A stretch of 64,000 nucleotides of DNA from Caprella mutica (lineage: Eukaryota > Arthropoda > Malacostraca > Amphipoda > Caprellidae), in contig CANNZV010000845.1 of NCBI GenBank assembly GCA_947561585.1, positions 147,750-211,749 on the forward strand, in the 5' to 3' direction. The position numbers were made by a program, and so were the translations under genes. The first letter of the stretch is position 1; every line of letters starts with the position of its first letter. This document shows, one piece after another, positions 10,751 to 23,060 of the stretch. The notes under the pieces were generated by a model. That model was not told the origin of the DNA. It saw only the letters and a list, made by a program, of their open reading frames with translations, and did no database searches.

Positions 10751-12526
10751 CAGGCATCCCCCGCTTTAGTTACCAAATCACGACTCAGTTTAGTTACCGA
10801 ACGGTAACTAAAGCGAATAAAAGTAACAAGAAATTTATAATTGTCACTCCTTGACATTTTCCTATGAGTTACAGAAAGAAAATTTATTCTAGAGATATTA
10901 GAGTACTACGTATATAAGCATATTAATAATGATATACAGTCTTTCATTGTTTGTGACTGTGATGAAAAAGTTTAAAGTCGTGCAATTATCAAATGTTTTA
11001 TAATATGACCATAGCTTAAAATTCTCACTCAGTATAGGTGAATAATTAATAGATACTTAGATTTCTATAATTATTGTGCTACATTTAACAAACAGAAATT
11101 TTGTGCTCTATCGAATATTTGGATAGTAGGGTTTTAAATTTCAAGTTATTGGTTGGTTCTACAATTTCGGACACGTCAGAAAAGAAAATATCATAATTAT
11201 TATTCAATTTTTATTCTAATTGGTATCATGGATACCAATTGAAATAAAAGTAAAATAATGATTATTATATAGAGATTTTTACATGTTCGAAAATATGGAA
11301 CGGTGCAATAACATGGAACTTACCTTAAAACAGGACATCTTGAATTTCTGAACCAATTGCTTCTAATAACTTAATCTGGATAATAATTTTGATGTTTTTT
11401 TAGTTACCGTGAAATAATCACAAAAAAGTGTCTGCGTTTTCTATGACTACGAACGGTTCTTATTTCGAAACATGACTCGGAATAAGTACCACTTTTTTTA
11501 TTAAAGTGAGTTGTACCTAAAGCGAGGCTTGCCTCTATTTTTCATTTCTCCATACCAAACAAAATAATAGAAATCAGGAAATGAAATAAAAGAAAATTAT
11601 ATTGTGTTCAGTTTAATAAACTGAATAATAATTTAGTAATTATTTGAAGAAGGTTTGCTTCTTCTGGCAGGGGGCCTTTAAAAAAAAAAGGTTAATAAAC
11701 TATTATTAATTATGATATATATCAGTTTGCATGTAAGTACAGAGATATCTATGCAAGTGAAGTTGAAAAAAAGACCCTTTTTTATCATATCTCACAGTAG
11801 AGGCAGGCCTCGCTTTAATTACACCTCGCTTAAATAAAAGTAGTACTTATTTTGAGTCATCTCTCGAAATAAAACCGTTCCTAGACATAGAAAACGGAGA
11901 CAATTTTTTGTGATTATTTCACGGTAACTAAAATAAACATCAAAATTATAATCCAGATGAAGTTATTAGAAGCAATTGGTTCAGAAATTCAAGATGTCTC
12001 ATTTTAGGATTATTTCCGTGTTATTGCACGGTTCCATATTTAGAAAATTTACCAATTAGAATAGAAGTTAAATGATAAATATTATATTTTCTTTTCTGAC
12101 TTGTCCGAAATTGTAGAACCAACCAATAACTTGGAACTTAGTACCCTACTACCAAAAATATTTCAATGAACATAAATTTGCCATTTGATCAATGTAACAC
12201 AATAACTATAGAAATCTAAGTATCTATTAATTACTCACCTATACTGAGTGAGAGTTGAGCTATGGATGAATTTTAAAACATTTAATAAATGCACGACTTT
12301 AAACTTTCATCACAGTCACAAACAATGAAAAACTGTATATTATTATTATTAATATGATTGTATAGTACTATAACTCTAGTACAAATTTTCTTTCTATAAC
12401 TCATAGAAAATGAGATGCGTAATCAAGGAGTGACAATTATATATTTCTTGTTACTTTTCTTCGCTTTAATTACCGTTTGGTAATTAAACTGAGTCGTAAA
12501 TTGGTAACTGAAACGGAGGATGCCTG
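10751..12526. mobile_element. Tigger/pogo-like element made of two ~0.75-0.8 kb inverted arms
   Basis: Begins CAGGCATCCCCCGCTTTAG and ends with the inverse (CGGAGGATGCCTG), flanked by TA on both sides (10749-10750, 12527-12528) as in Tc1/mariner/pogo elements. The terminal CAGGCATCCCC is Tigger-like. The two arms (about 10751-11555 and 11795-12526) are inverted copies of each other over most of their length, with a spacer of about 240 bp. No transposase frame is present. A left-arm-only copy lies at 59937-60317. Confidence 0.8.
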
Positions 12527-13058
12527 TACTTTAAGCAACAGTTATACCTACTATATTATTTCGTACATTTATATAAGTAAGTTATATAAATAATATAAGA
12601 TTTTCATTAATATTTTACTTTAATAATAATCGGAGATTGTTTACCTTCATTAAGGTTTCTTTGAAATGCTGTTAAGAAAATTTACAAAGTTTAAATCAAC
12701 TACTAAAGTAAATAATGTATCGTTACAACGAGCGCTGATTGTTACAACGAACGCTTTTCCGGTAGATGTACTGGGCGTTCTAAGAGCCTTTACCTGTATA
12801 AGTGAAAATATCATAGTAATTAATAACAAACATAAGATAGGAATTAAATATGTCATAACCATCACAGCCGTTTGATTTAACATCTCCCAAATTCTTTCTT
12901 TGGTGCTGTCTTAAGCCCTAAAGTTCACTGTATTAAACCAAAAACTCTCCAGGTAAAAATAACATAATTGAAGAATTAAATATGATAAATTCATATGTTT
13001 TGAAATTTGTTAGTTAAAATATCTTGAAAAGAATGCATATTTATTTTCAAAAGTGACA

Positions 13059-14194
13059 TTCCACCGCGGAAAGTTCCCCGCAGAAAGTTCCCCGCGGAAA
13101 GTTCCACCAGGAAGATTCCACTGGCGTTAAATGCCAGATGTGGAAAATTCCTCGGCGGAAGATTCCACCATTTTGATAAAAATATACACTGCTAAATTTA
13201 CCTTCTTGATTCTATCAATAGAAACACTCAGATTTCAATATTAAATACAATAATAAAATTTGGTTAGGTTTATATTCATTATTGAAAAGGTTAATATTAA
13301 GCAGCAATATGACAAGCAAGTTGTTAGTGTCATTTCTTTAGAGTCAATTTAAATCAGTGACCCGCTGAACCGAATTTGTATTAAGATTTTTCATAGCTAA
13401 AGAAACTCTTTACGTATATCTTTGTGAGTATTAAAGTTATGATTTTTATTCGTGAGTACGTCTGTGATTTCAGATCGAAGCTAGTTAATGTACCGCAATT
13501 TACCTGCTTAACACTATATTCAAACATTATTTTGTAATTCTTTCAATAGAGATATTAAACAGTTTCAGAAAGTTTCCACTTTGTGAAAATTTTCTGTTGT
13601 TTAATTATTAAAATAAATCGATAATAATTAAATATTTTATTTCGGTACGTATCAAATTTATCTTTCAATTCCATTTTTTATCGTCGCTGATTTAAGTTCA
13701 AATATATGTTGGTACATTTAAACACTTGGGTGATTGATAATATATATAAAATAAAATTTATGTTTCAAACAAAATATTATCCTTAATTTCAGTTTCAACA
13801 TATATATGTTTCAAGGAGAATCAAACGGAATCTAACTGGGGAAATTAGAGCAGCGGACCTTTATTGTTGAATTTACACGATTTATACTTTATTATAAATT
13901 TAATTGATTCATATTTTATAAGATTGTCTGATCTATATATTATTTCGTATGTTTGCCTTAGCCTATCTTTTAGGTCTTGACTTAAAATAATATATTCTTA
14001 TAATTTCTTAAATTTTTAACTAAAAAAATGTTGTTCGGTTACCACAAAAAAAAAATTCATTATTATGCGGTGGAATCTTCCGTGGTGGAATTTTCCGGCC
14101 GTGGAATATTCCGTGGTGGAACTTTCCAGCAGTGGAACTTACCTGGTGGAACTTTCTGCGGTGAAATTTTCCGCGGGGGAATTTACCTAGAACC
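13059..14194. mobile_element. foldback element with CCGCGGAAAGTTCC arms
   Basis: Left arm at 13059-13170 is a series of CCGCGGAAAGTTCCACC-type words. The right arm at 14066-14194 carries the inverse words (GGTGGAATCTTCCG and similar). The right terminus, reverse-complemented, starts GGTTCTAGG, like the ends of the 9-bp-duplication elements. The left terminus seems deleted: relative to copies B and C about 65 bp of target is missing. No target duplication found. Confidence 0.65.
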
Positions 14195-14420
14195 AAAGAG
14201 ATATATGTACCACTGATAGATTTTATTGTAACTTTAAAACTGTGAATTGACTTTAGAGACACCCTATATTTGCAAAATCAAAACTTTCTATAAATGGGTC
14301 AAATTATGGTACAATTTTAAATCTTTAAAAAAAAATTGAATTAAAGTGACAGGAAAAATGTTAATTTCACTACACATTAAATAATTTCATTAGTGAGGAA
14401 TTTCTGCACGCGTTAATAAA

Positions 14421-14630
14421 CAGGGTGACCCAAAAAAAGTGTACCCAACTTCAGATTAATTTGATTATTAAGTTTAGAAATTATTTTAAATTAGAGCTCA
14501 AGTAAAATTGAAATAAGATGATTTACTTCTATCCATTATACCACCGTCATTCTTAATATATATTATTTATTCATAAATACAATATTTATATTTATTCAAA
14601 ATTGGGTTCACTCTTTTGTGGGTAACCCTG
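14421..14630. mobile_element. mariner-type MITE
   Basis: Starts CAGGGTGACCCAAAAAAAGT and ends with its inverse (GTGGGTAACCCTG); 210 bp. The homologous position in copy B (about 23430-23450) lacks the insert, giving an empty site. TA follows the right end; the left flank reads AA, so one side of a TA duplication has probably mutated. Confidence 0.75.
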
Positions 14631-15020
14631 TATAATATATTTTGTCGTCAGATTTATAAGGAGAAATATTGAGATAAGACTTAATAGTTCTATTCTTCTA
14701 ATTTTGAAGCGTAATGATCTGAATCGGATGCAAGATCATTATTTTGTAATACATTGAATTAATTTAATATTTACATCAAGAACTTTTCGGCAGTTAGAGA
14801 CCCTATCCATATAAGATATGTTAATATTTAACAATAAAATGGGAAAATGGTGCTGGCAGATGGTTGGTAGTGCAATGACATCCTTTTATAGTGTATTCTA
14901 TAAATGAAGATGCAACATAATATAATTCTCTTCCAATGCATCAAAAGCACAGGTATGGAATGCATAAAATTTCATCCCACAAAAACTGACCACTTCTTTT
15001 AATTTGCATCAAGAATCATA

Positions 15021-15488
15021 CCCAGGTAACAAAAAATTATCCCCGGGATATTCCGGGGAAATTCCCTGGGATTACCCCCTCGATATCCCTTAGCGTTATC
15101 GATGGGATGTCCTATTTTGACGTTTTTGCGATATGGGGATATTCCCAAGTGATATCGAGGGAATAATGATGGGATTAAAATATATTATCCCTGGAATATT
15201 TACTCGATTACAAGGGAAGGGCAAGGAATACCGAAATTATCATTCCTTCGATAACAAGGGAATATAATTGGGATAGTGAGGGGATATTCCCTCAATATCG
15301 AAGGGATCAAATGGGAATTTTCCCTGAATATTCCCTGGATATCTAGAATAGAGGAAGGATATAAAAATAAGAATGCTAAAATTAATATTTCCTAGCATAT
15401 ACTACATTTGTACGTTTACGTTTGATTTACATGAATATATATATAGATATCGAGGGAATATTCCGGGAATATCTCAATGTTACCTGGG
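15021..15488. mobile_element. CCCAGGTAACA-terminus element with GGAATATTCC arms (468 bp)
   Basis: Starts CCCAGGTAACAAAAAATTA and ends TGTTACCTGGG, flanked by TA on both sides (15019-15020, 15489-15490). Copy B at about 23760-23780 reads straight through this site (AAGAATCATAAGAGTCAGAG), a natural empty site that supports the boundaries. Arms consist of GGGATATTCC/CCCTCGATATC palindromic words. The middle retains the GTACGTTTACGTTTGA part of the core shared with 16792-18179. Confidence 0.85.
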
Positions 15489-15725
15489 TAGAGGCAGAGT
15501 TGCTATGCATAATTTATAACCCCAGAAGCGTCAGACTTTGCAATGTGCATCTTTTATCTTAAATTTGGTTCAGATACTTATATAGACAAAAGAGGGGAAC
15601 AGTAAATTTATTCATTGATTATTCTAAGCAATCTTCATTTAATTTCTCAGAACTTATGACTAGGATACTATAGGGTGGCGAATTTTTGATTGGATGATAT
15701 ATTTGCATATTTTGATAGTTTAAGG

Positions 15726-16377
15726 CAGGGGTGGGCAAAGGCAACATCCATTGCTTTTTTGGTACTTAGAGTAGCACTCGTGCCCATGAAGGAAACGGTG
15801 TTTTATTTTCTTCCAAAAATAAATTAGAATTTACTGCAATGACTGTTTTATAATTAACAAGGTTTATATAGTAGAGGATGGTAAACTAATTGATGAACAG
15901 TATATTTGTAATGACCTTGATACTTCGATAGGAATTTTTTTTTGTTTATGGTGACAGTAATGCCAGTGTCTAAATATTTTTATATTTGGTTCTTCTTATC
16001 TAGATCGGTAATATTTATATTTTACACACACTAACACTGTGGTAAGAATCCTTTTTTTTTTAAAGTCATGTAGCCATTGTCATTTATACTTATTATTGCT
16101 TATACAAGATAACTAAATTCTTATTTTATTGTGAATTATTTTCACATGAAAAACATCAACAATAATATATCATTTATTAATTCATTTTAATGCAAATAAT
16201 AAATCTACTTCCAATATTTATGTGTAAAATATATACCATTGTACATACCTTAATAAAATTTACCACTTCATTTTAATTTCTCACTATCCCCTGCAATTTA
16301 GAAAACGAAAAGAAAATGGTAACGTCACTAGGATTCCATCTTTCTGCACTGAAAAACACAACATGTGCCCGCCCCTG
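15726..16377. mobile_element. hAT non-autonomous element (CAGGGGTGGGCAAA)
   Basis: Termini CAGGGGTGGGCAAA and GTGCCCGCCCCTG are inverted. The perfect 8-bp target duplication GTTTAAGG (15718-15725, 16378-16385) is diagnostic of hAT. Copy B near 24012 reads GGTTTAAGTGGACC with no insert, an empty site. 652 bp, no transposase. Confidence 0.93.
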
Positions 16378-16791
16378 GTTTAAGGGGACCTAATCACCTC
16401 AAGAAAAAGTTTATTAATTAATATAAAGATTTGAATTTTCAAGGTAAATGTAACTATTTAAATGAAGAATTCTTTATTTCGTATCACTATATCAATTTTG
16501 CTTCTTCATCACCCAAATTCCCCTAAAAAAGGGATATTTTCTAATTGTTTTTTCTCTTATACAAATTAAAGCTAGAAACATGGTTTATTTCATCATATTC
16601 AGTATATAGTTGTTTAATAAAATACGATTTTTTTCTAAATTCGTGTTAGAAAACATGTATAACAACTTTCTCAACACGTGAGATTTATTTTATATATTCC
16701 CGAGTACAATTTCACACATTGAAAAATTCGTAAAAACTTATTCATCTTTGTAGGGAACTAAATTATGAAGCAAATGAAACAAACCCCATAT

Positions 16792-18179
16792 CCCAAGTAA
16801 CAAAAAAATATTCCCGCGATATTCCGGGGAATTCCCTTGGGTTATTCCCTCGTTATCCCCTGCGTAATTGAGGGAATGCCCTATTTATGAGGTTTTTGCG
16901 ATATGAAGATATCCCAAAATGATATCGAGGGAATAATGATGGGATTTAAATAAATTATCCTTGGAATGTTCCCTCGATATCAAGGGAAGGGCAAAGAATA
17001 CCGAAATTATTATTCCCTCAATAACAAGGGGATAAAAATTAGATAGTGAGGGGATATTCCTTCGATATCAAGAGGATCAAATGGGAATATTCCCTGAATC
17101 TTCCCTGGATTTCAAGAATCTAGCAAGGATATAAAGAGAAACATACCAAAATTAATATTTCCTAGCTAATAGTGCATATGTACGTGTACGTTTGACTTTA
17201 CATAAATTAATTTAATGAAACATATTGTTATATACAAATTAAATGGAATGAAATGAGGAAAGAAATGAAGTGGTGTTTCAGGGTCTTGAACTTGTTGTCT
17301 CCCGTTTGCGACGCTAACCACTCGACCAGCCTGGACATTGTAGAAGTAGGATTATGAATGAATTTTATGCATTTTGATAACTCAAGTTTATCATTAAGAT
17401 ATCATCGATAAATATAGTTTCATATTTCATAGATTATTTCTTTTTTTTCTTTTAGAATCGTTTCTTTTATAATTCGTAAGGGATCAACTATTTTTACTAA
17501 TACCTGGAATATTCACTCGATATCGTTAGGGGATCAACTAGTTTTCAGTTATTCCTGTAATATTCCCTCGATATCCTTAGGGGATCAACTAATATTCACT
17601 AATTCCTGGAATATTTTCTCGATATCGTTAGTGGATCAACAAATTTTTACAAAACCTGGAATATTCTATCGATATCGTTAGGATATCAACTAATTTTCAT
17701 CAATTCCTGGAATATTCCCTTGATATCGAAAGGGGATCAACTAGTTTTCATTAATACCTGGGGTATTCCCTCAAACTCGTTAGGGGATCAATTATTTTTA
17801 CTAATTCCTGGAATATTCCCTCGATATCGTTACGGGATCAACTAATTTTCAGTAATTCATGGAATATTCTCTCGATATCTTTAAGAGATCAATTAATTTT
17901 CACCAATTCTTGGGATATTCCCTCGAAATCATTAGGGGAAAAACTTTCCCTATCCCCTCGATATCGTGTGTAGATCAACAAAGTTTCGTTGATTCCTGGA
18001 ATATTTCTTCGATATCGTTAGTGGATCAACTAATTTTCACTAATCCCTGGAATATTCCCTTGATATCATTTAACGATAGCGGATAATGAGGGAATATCGA
18101 GGGAATATTCGAGGGAATATCGAGGGAATATACTGGGATATCGAGGGAATATTTCGGGAATATCTCAATGTTTCCTCGA
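16792..18179. mobile_element. CCCA-type element with GGAATATTCC/GATATCG arrays
   Basis: Left end CCCAAGTAACAAAAAAATATTCC. The right end AATATCTCAATGTTTCCTCGA is a degenerate form of the TGTTACCTGGG terminus seen at 15488. The right part (17490-18070) is a roughly 60-bp tandem array with TTCCTGGAATATTCCCTCGATATCGTTAGGGGATCAACT as its theme. The middle contains a reverse-oriented tRNA-like core. No coding sequence; right end inferred by homology. Confidence 0.7.
17215..17347 (-). repeat. tRNA-like (SINE-like) core, copy 2
   Basis: On the minus strand reads GTCCAGGCTGGTCGAGTGG, with an A box (TGGTCGAGTGG, plus-strand 17318-17328) and a weak B box (AGTTCAAGACC, 17282-17292). It is followed by the same body as copies 1 and 3. 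Confidence 0.7.
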
Positions 18180-18499
18180 AAAAACGAATTTTCACATGAG
18201 TCAATTACCTTTTTATGGACAAATTTGGAAAAAGCACTTATACATATAATCGATAAATAAAAATCGATTTTTGAAAGATTAAAAGATCCCCTAAATATAA
18301 ACCTATATCACTAATATGAGAGGAAATATTACTTTATTTGCGGAAGGTTATATCTTACTTGGCATTCATTTATCATCTTGCTATTCGCATAATTGAAAAA
18401 GTGTTGGACCAAATTTCCTGACATTTGATGTAACGATTGGTCAATGTCCAGTGACCATCTGGTAGAATATTGAGAGAGACTCAGTCTCCCAATATTCTA
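18180..18499. other. AT-rich intergenic DNA
   Basis: No gene or repeat recognised. Confidence 0.4.
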
Positions 18500-19700
18500 A
18501 TTACTTCCTTAAATTTGTGCCTATTATCAGTAGGCTAGCTGAACCGTTATATAATCTATTGAAGAAGGATAAACTTTTCGTTTGGACTGATGAATGTGAA
18601 AATAGCTTCACTACACTATAAACTGTCTCACGTCAGATGTGGTACTCACCCACCCAAATTATAATCAGCGATTCTATTTGTTTACCGATGATGCATCGAA
18701 CACGGTCGGGTCATGTTTGATGTAGGTCGAAAACCACTCCAAACAAAATTAAAGACCGATAGCCTTTTTCAGCAAAACTTTAAATGCAGCGCAAAAGCGT
18801 TACAGCACCACAAAGAAGTAGTTCCTTGCTATACATTTATTATTAAAAGAATTTCAATATCTGTGTTTGGGATATCCGATTACCATTTTGACAGACCAAA
18901 AGCAGATATTTGCATTTTTTGGAAACAAACTGCATTTGGACTCGGCCATGAGTCGATGGTCCATTCAGGCCGTAACGTTTGATTGCCAAGTAAGGTAATT
19001 CGAAGGTGAGTGAAATATCGTAGCCGACACTCTTAGCCATCTAAATCCGATAACGGAACACACGATAGATAATTGCGAAAACTTAGAAGCATCAGATGAA
19101 ACTGATGATTCAATCGGAAGTTTTGCTGTTGCAACTAGATCAAATGCGAGAGCAAAATTAAATACACCGCAATTAATTAATGACGAAGAAAGCGAGCCTG
19201 AACCAACAACAACGTATGAATTAGATAAAGAAAAATATTTTTAGAATACATTCCTAAGAATGAAGACATCACTCGGTCTCTACACATTAAGACTAAACCA
19301 AAATAAGGACCATCTATGTAAAGAAATTATCAAATGTTTATTAAATAAACAAATTTGCAGAACAACAGACATAGCTGAATATTTCATTTTAGACGACATT
19401 TTGTACAAACATAGGAAAATGTACACTAGAGAAGTCAGACTAACAAATTATATTATGCCATCTGATATGATGAAAATAGCAATTAACTCAATCCATTATA
19501 ACACAAACTGTGGAACAGCACACACGCTATTCAAATTTTGGTTGAAATATTATATTCCTCAAGAAAGATCCGTAATAAATTCTTTCATAACGAAATGCAA
19601 TATATGTAAAATACTTAAAAGCAGTTTAGATACACCAATTAAACAAATGAAAGCTCCAGTTGCTTCCGAACCATTCGAAACAGTCTCGTTTGAGCGATGA
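18500..19700 (+). pseudogene. Ty3/gypsy retrotransposon pol relic (RT end, RNase H, integrase N-terminus)
   Basis: The parts of pol appear in order but in several frames. At about 18510-18610 the thumb/connection motif AEPLYNLLKKDKLFVWTDEC is readable, then a stop. At 18680-18710 the RNase H start FTDDASNTVGS lies in another frame. At 18713-18982 an RNase H-like continuation follows (CSAKALQHHKEVV). An open stretch at 19260-19700 reads as the integrase zinc-binding region: a first histidine around SIHYNTNCGTAHT and paired cysteines in KCNICK, followed by the connector APVASEPFETVSFER. The integrase catalytic core is missing downstream and no LTRs are seen. Frameshifts and stops make this a dead fragment. 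Confidence 0.8.
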
Positions 19701-21240
19701 AATTGAATATAGTGAATTTTAAATGTAAAGTTTATAAGTAAATTTAGGACAAATCATCCTTCATATTTATTCATATAAGCACTCTGCAGTTACAGTTAAT
19801 TTAGATTTAGATGAGTCAGGTTTAAGAGGTTTTTAACTGGATCACAAAAGAAAAGGGCTATTGAGCAGTTTAGCAGTAAAGGTACAAAGGACTTCATAAA
19901 GAGCAATATGTCCCATAAATGCGCAGCCACAACTTCCGCTCTCTCATGTTGGTGGGATTCACAGACACTCCAACTCCAACCTCAACTCTTCACTGTCCCA
20001 ACAGATCTAAAATGAGATGAATTGATGAGTGTTAAGTCAGGAATAAATGACAGGTTCGATAGTTCCACCCAATCAATCATGTACACATTATTTAATCATT
20101 CAAAACGAATCCATGATAATTATTAACATTGATCATTTTATATATCAGTAGTAAATAAGTAACTTTTTAAAGTAAAAGTAATTTTCAATAGAGTAATTTC
20201 TAATCAAGTAATTTCTAATCAAGTAATTTCTAATCAAGTAATTACTAATCAAGTAATTTCTAATCAAGTAATTTTTAATCAAGTAATTTTTAATCAATGT
20301 TCTTTTAAACCTATTGCATATGAAAGGGTTGCTTGATTTTAACCGATTGTCCATACGGCTCACCTTAAAACAAACTCCTTTGTCGCAGCTTCCATCCTGA
20401 TCCCCAGACTCCCTCCATCGCCTCCCCAATCCCCCTTCTTCTCTCACTCTATTCCTATGTTAAAACCAGCCATTAACATTTTAGGAAGTGAAATATCAGG
20501 TGCATGTTAGCGACCTTAGAAGTGATACGATGAAAAGAGCAAGTTTAGTAGCGGTTCCTCATAATTAGTTAGTGATCGGTGATGTGGCAGTAAACGAAGA
20601 TATCGATTTTCACCCCACTATCCAATTAGTAAAATGAGCCTTGTAACTGTGTGTACTGCTGGTGAGGTCTAGTGCAGGTCTGCCTGTCGGAATAAACTCA
20701 GGTGCGATATATTAATTTTTACTGGAGGACCGAATCAGGTGATACCATATGAACTGGTCGTCCAGCAACACTTTCAAATTAATTTAAATAGTTTTGATTT
20801 AATTTAAGAAGTCTATTGATAGAAAAAAAAATGGAAATAATAAAGTGGAAAAACAAAACCAGTGTTTATTTTTTTCAATGTTTGACATTATAGGGCCATT
20901 AATTACAACAGATAGCAACAATAGTGATGGAGTAGATAATCGATTATTTATGCATTTAATTGGTCCATTTAATCAAAATATGATTGTTAAAGCTATACAT
21001 AATAACTTAGTAATATATTGTTAATTGAGCTTGATCTAGTTACTAAAAGAAAACTTGTACAAACAACCTGGTATTTTAATTTTACTGAGATATCAAACAT
21101 TCTACCAAATGTTTGGAATTAACCTCATTTGTTTTCAATTTTTTTTGTAATGTAAAAATAGTGTCTTTTAAATTAAGAAGAGTTTTCCATAAAATTGCAT
21201 GACATTAATTACATGCGAGAATGCGCAGCGCGTTTTTAGG
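19701..21240. other. unassigned sequence with a 15-bp tandem array
   Basis: No gene recognised. A 15-bp unit AAGTAATTTCTAATC repeats about eight times at 20185-20305. GC-richer stretches at 19880-20060 and 20640-20770 show no identifiable feature. Confidence 0.45.
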
Positions 21241-21474
21241 ATCTTGAAAATGTGCGATACCATCGAGATAGTCGCACATTCTCAAGATTGTGCAAAGTCA
21301 ACAAATTGCGTGGAAAATAAACACAGCTGTAAATTGGCTTAAATTGGGAGTTGAAATTATAAATTCTCATTTCACTCAAGTTTGCGGCTTCCATCAAGTG
21401 AAAAACGAATCAAAATTGTGGAATCTTACTTCAAACAAAATGAATCGTGTATTTTCGTCCAGAGTGAGTTTATG

Positions 21475-23060
21475 AGATCATTCTATCTTCAAAAACCGTC
21501 CAGACATTCCATTAATGCGCTGGTTACAAAACTTTAGAGAAACAGGAGTGATATCAGACAGAACCCGTGTCAGAAGGCCAGGATTAGTGAAAAATAGAAT
21601 TGCAATTCTGCGTATTGCTATAAGTGTTGAAGAAGATACCAACTCATAAACTAGAAAGTTTGCAACACAATGGAAGATATTGAGAATTTCTTTGTAACAA
21701 GTCTTACCCAAAGTTTAAAATCGTTTCCATATAAAGTTGAAGTGGCACTATATAGTTTATAGTTGGAAGAGAACCAAAAATGATCAATATTTGCATCTGA
21801 ACATGTTAACCCAAAGAACGATGAGACTTTTCTCTCACCTCGAATCATGCAAGATAAGGCCCATTTTCATATTTGGTAGATATGCCAATAAGCAAAATAA
21901 TCGATACATGAAAAAACCGTTGATTATTCATGAGCTACCCAACCATACACAAAGGGTTATGGTTTCGTGCGGCATAACTAATGTAAGAGATATTGGCCCG
22001 TACTTTTTTGAAAATGTTAATGGGTTGGCCGTTACAGATACAGGAATGAATTACCGAAAAATTAATCAGGATCCACAAATGCAAAATTCTAACATGCAGA
22101 GCATCTGGTTCGAAAACAATTGCTCGAATGAACAAGTTGCTCGAAAAACAATTGCTCGAACGAACAATTGACCGAATGATCAATTGCTCGAATGAACAAT
22201 TGCTCGAAAGACAATTGCTCGAACGTACACTTGACCGAATGAACAAATGCTCGAATGATCAATTCCTCGAATGATCAAATTGCTCACAGTGTCCAAATTA
22301 ATAAAACACAGATAATCATCAAGTTTGATCACTTCAATTAGCTGCACACAACCTTCCTGGTTTCTTATTAGTAATTTATAATAACTGTGTTAAATATTTT
22401 TAATCGCTAATTACTATCAATCATAATACTATTTTTAAATCTGTGTTTATCTGGATATCGTGCATTTTTTTGTAGCCATTATCTGGTTGACTTTTCTTCT
22501 TATTTTACATTTAAGCAATTGATTATTTTCAATTTGATTATTTGAGCAATTGTTAAGTAGATAAATATTGTCGAAAGTCAGAAAATCATGAAGTGAAATC
22601 TATTCGAGTAGCTGCACCTAACCGTCTTTGTTTCTAATTAGTTATTAATAATAACTATATTTTATATTATCTGAACGATTCGAGCAATTGGTCATTCGAG
22701 CAATTGTTCATTCGGTCAATTGTTCGTTAAAGCAATTGTTTTTCGAGCAATTGTATTTCGAGCAATTATTGTTCATTCGAGAAATTGTTCATTCGAGCAA
22801 TTCTTTTTAGAGCAATTGTTTTCGAGCAATTGTCTATCGACCAATTGTTTTCGAGCAATTTACCGGCTACTGACAAGAATAAGCATGACTTTATCTAAGG
22901 GAAGCTTTCCCGAGCGTTTAATTTCTCGCTTTAATGATTTGTCATGGTCATCACATCCACTTGATTTAACATCTCTTAATTTCTTTCTTTGGTGCTGTCT
23001 TTAGTCCACAAAGTTAATCGTATTAAACCCAATATTCTCCAGGTAAAAACAACATAATAG
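21475..23060 (+). pseudogene. mariner-type transposase relic, copy B, split by a foldback element
   Basis: Readable stretches follow the order of a Tc1/mariner (DDE_3) transposase. At 21490-21650 there is a helix-turn-helix end, MRWLQNFRETGVIS and RRPGLVKNRI. At about 21860-22050 the catalytic-domain stretch (RYANKQNNRYM, IIHELPNHTQRVMVSCGI, IGPYFFENVNGLAVT) is in one frame. At 22905-23004 comes the C-terminal stretch FPERLISRFNDLSW, then NFFLWCCLK. A foldback element at about 22110-22865 sits inside the segment that in copy C reads IWLQQEGEAANVARETETLL. Stops and frame changes throughout mean no active product. Confidence 0.8.
22110..22865. mobile_element. foldback element with CAATTGCTCGAA arms
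   Basis: Left arm (22112-22275) repeats CAATTGCTCGAA(CGAA/TGAA/AGA); the right arm (22680-22862) repeats the inverse TTCGAGCAATTG. About 400 bp of AT-rich DNA separates them. Comparison with copy C (55510-55590) shows the insert interrupts the transposase relic and replaces about 22 bp of target. No clean target duplication. Confidence 0.8.

Larger units (their letters stand above)
12870..16690 (+). repeat. dispersed mariner-associated segment, copy A
   Basis: Matches copy B (22960-24330) and copy C (55620-58680). It starts in the decayed 3-prime end of a mariner transposase (TTCTTTCTTTGGTGCTGTCT) and continues through shared non-coding landmarks such as TTTTAATTTGCATCAAGAA and TATGCATAAT. 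Insertions absent from copy B sit at 13059-14194, 14421-14630, 15021-15488 and 15726-16377. Confidence 0.75.
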
